From assembly GCA_944385455.1 (NCBI GenBank), contig CALWXI010000126.1, positions 1 to 5,514 of the forward strand: a stretch of 5,514 bases of DNA. The letters are read 5' to 3'. The notes beneath the pieces are model-generated. The model searched no databases and was not told where the DNA came from. It saw only the letters and a list, made by a program, of their open reading frames with translations. Shown piece after piece: positions 5,240-5,514 of the stretch. How positions within the stretch are numbered: position 1 is the stretch's first letter; each line of letters starts with the position of its first letter. Source of the DNA: an uncultured Oscillospiraceae bacterium. GTDB lineage: Bacteria; Bacillota; Clostridia; Oscillospirales; Oscillospiraceae. Made by a program: the position numbers and the translations under genes.

Positions 5240-5387
5240 CAGCCGATCCCCATATCTCTACCTCCTTGGTGGATATCCCCATGATATCAGACAGGACCGC
5301 CGGGCACCACCGCTTTTATATTCCATTTCCGCAACAAGAGGTGACATCCCCCAAAAATCCGGGGGGACAGCCGGCCTGCGGCGGCAG

Positions 5388-5423
5388 AAAAAGGTCCCTG
5401 CCCGAATGGGCAGGGACCTTTTT
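5388..5423. terminator. Bidirectional terminator between trmO and etfA
   Basis: GGTCCCTGCCC (5393-5403) and GGGCAGGGACC (5408-5418) form a perfect 11-bp stem with a GAAT loop. It is flanked by five A on the left and five T on the right, so each strand shows stem plus U-tract. It serves plus-strand trmO and minus-strand etfA (12 bp after its stop). The rest of the 195-bp gap shows only a C6/G6 hairpin (5347-5367) and two GATATC palindromes (5272-5288). Confidence 0.94.
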
Positions 5424-5434
5424 CATATGGCTTC

Positions 5435-5514
5435 TTACTTCGCAGCCTTGGCGGCCCGGATGGCCTCCGTCAGCATCGGGGTGACCTTGAACAGGTCGCC
5501 GCAGATGCCGTAGT
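5435..5514 (-). CDS. etfA: Electron transfer flavoprotein alpha subunit, C-terminal end only
   Basis: Only the last 25 codons and the TAA stop (5437-5435) are in the window; the gene enters from the right edge. They read YGICGDLFKVTPMLTEAIR followed by an Ala/Lys tail. The [Y]GI-x-GDLF-x-V-x-P-x-LTEAI pattern is the conserved C-terminus of EtfA/FixB, the FAD-binding subunit that passes electrons between acyl-CoA dehydrogenases and other carriers in anaerobic clostridial metabolism (for example Bcd-EtfAB). The partner etfB would be expected just beyond the window. The terminator lies 12 bp downstream. The fragment is short, but the motif is distinctive. Confidence 0.8.
   Translation of the reverse strand, partial: YGICGDLFKVTPMLTEAIRAAKAAK

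Noticed and set aside
5272..5288. Two GATATC palindromes separated by 5 bp
   Set aside because: Each is a 6-bp palindrome likely by chance; no neighbouring promoter or U-tract gives them a role.
1..5514. Search for tRNA, rRNA, CRISPR, IS ends and prophage genes
   Set aside because: No spaced direct repeats, transposase motifs, tRNA cloverleaf or att-like duplications were recognised by eye on either strand.

Overview
The window looks like chromosomal DNA from an anaerobic, GC-rich member of the Clostridia, most likely a gut Oscillospiraceae-type Firmicute. This is inferred from strong AAGGAGG-type ribosome binding sites, an HPr with both His15 and Ser46, a PerR-rubrerythrin oxidative-stress pair, an EtfA end, and GC-rich codons around AT-rich promoters. 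It carries eight genes, two of them cut by the window edges. I see no rRNA, tRNA, CRISPR array, transposase or integrase, so this reads as an ordinary chromosomal segment.

Left part, all on the minus strand: a promoter near 2279-2308 drives a small DUF4234-type membrane protein (1876-2208). It overlaps by 14 bp a DUF2752-type membrane protein (1539-1889), which is followed 19 bp later by uvrC, the nucleotide excision repair nuclease, running off the left edge. Upstream lies a monocistronic HPr gene (2370-2633) with its own strong promoter and an unusual hairpin plus U-tract at the very start of its leader.

Middle part, minus strand: perR (3427-3825) and a rubrerythrin (2888-3421) form a two-gene peroxide-defence operon. 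It ends in a strong terminator (2848-2875) and starts at a promoter overlapped by two adjoining PerR-box-like 15-mers (3840-3869). A peroxide-sensing repressor thus probably controls both itself and the peroxide-reducing enzyme.

Right part, plus strand: a small, very acidic lipoprotein (3992-4426, TTG start) built around five tandem 11-residue repeats ends at a strong terminator. Next comes trmO/tsaA (4538-5239), the tRNA t6A37 N6-methyltransferase, with its own -10 element. A perfect bidirectional terminator (5388-5423) separates it from the convergent 3' end of etfA (minus strand, 5435 to the right edge).

No wholly new multi-gene system is evident. The least explained items are the 11-mer-repeat lipoprotein, the DUF4234-DUF2752 membrane pair attached to uvrC, and the leader hairpin of the HPr gene.
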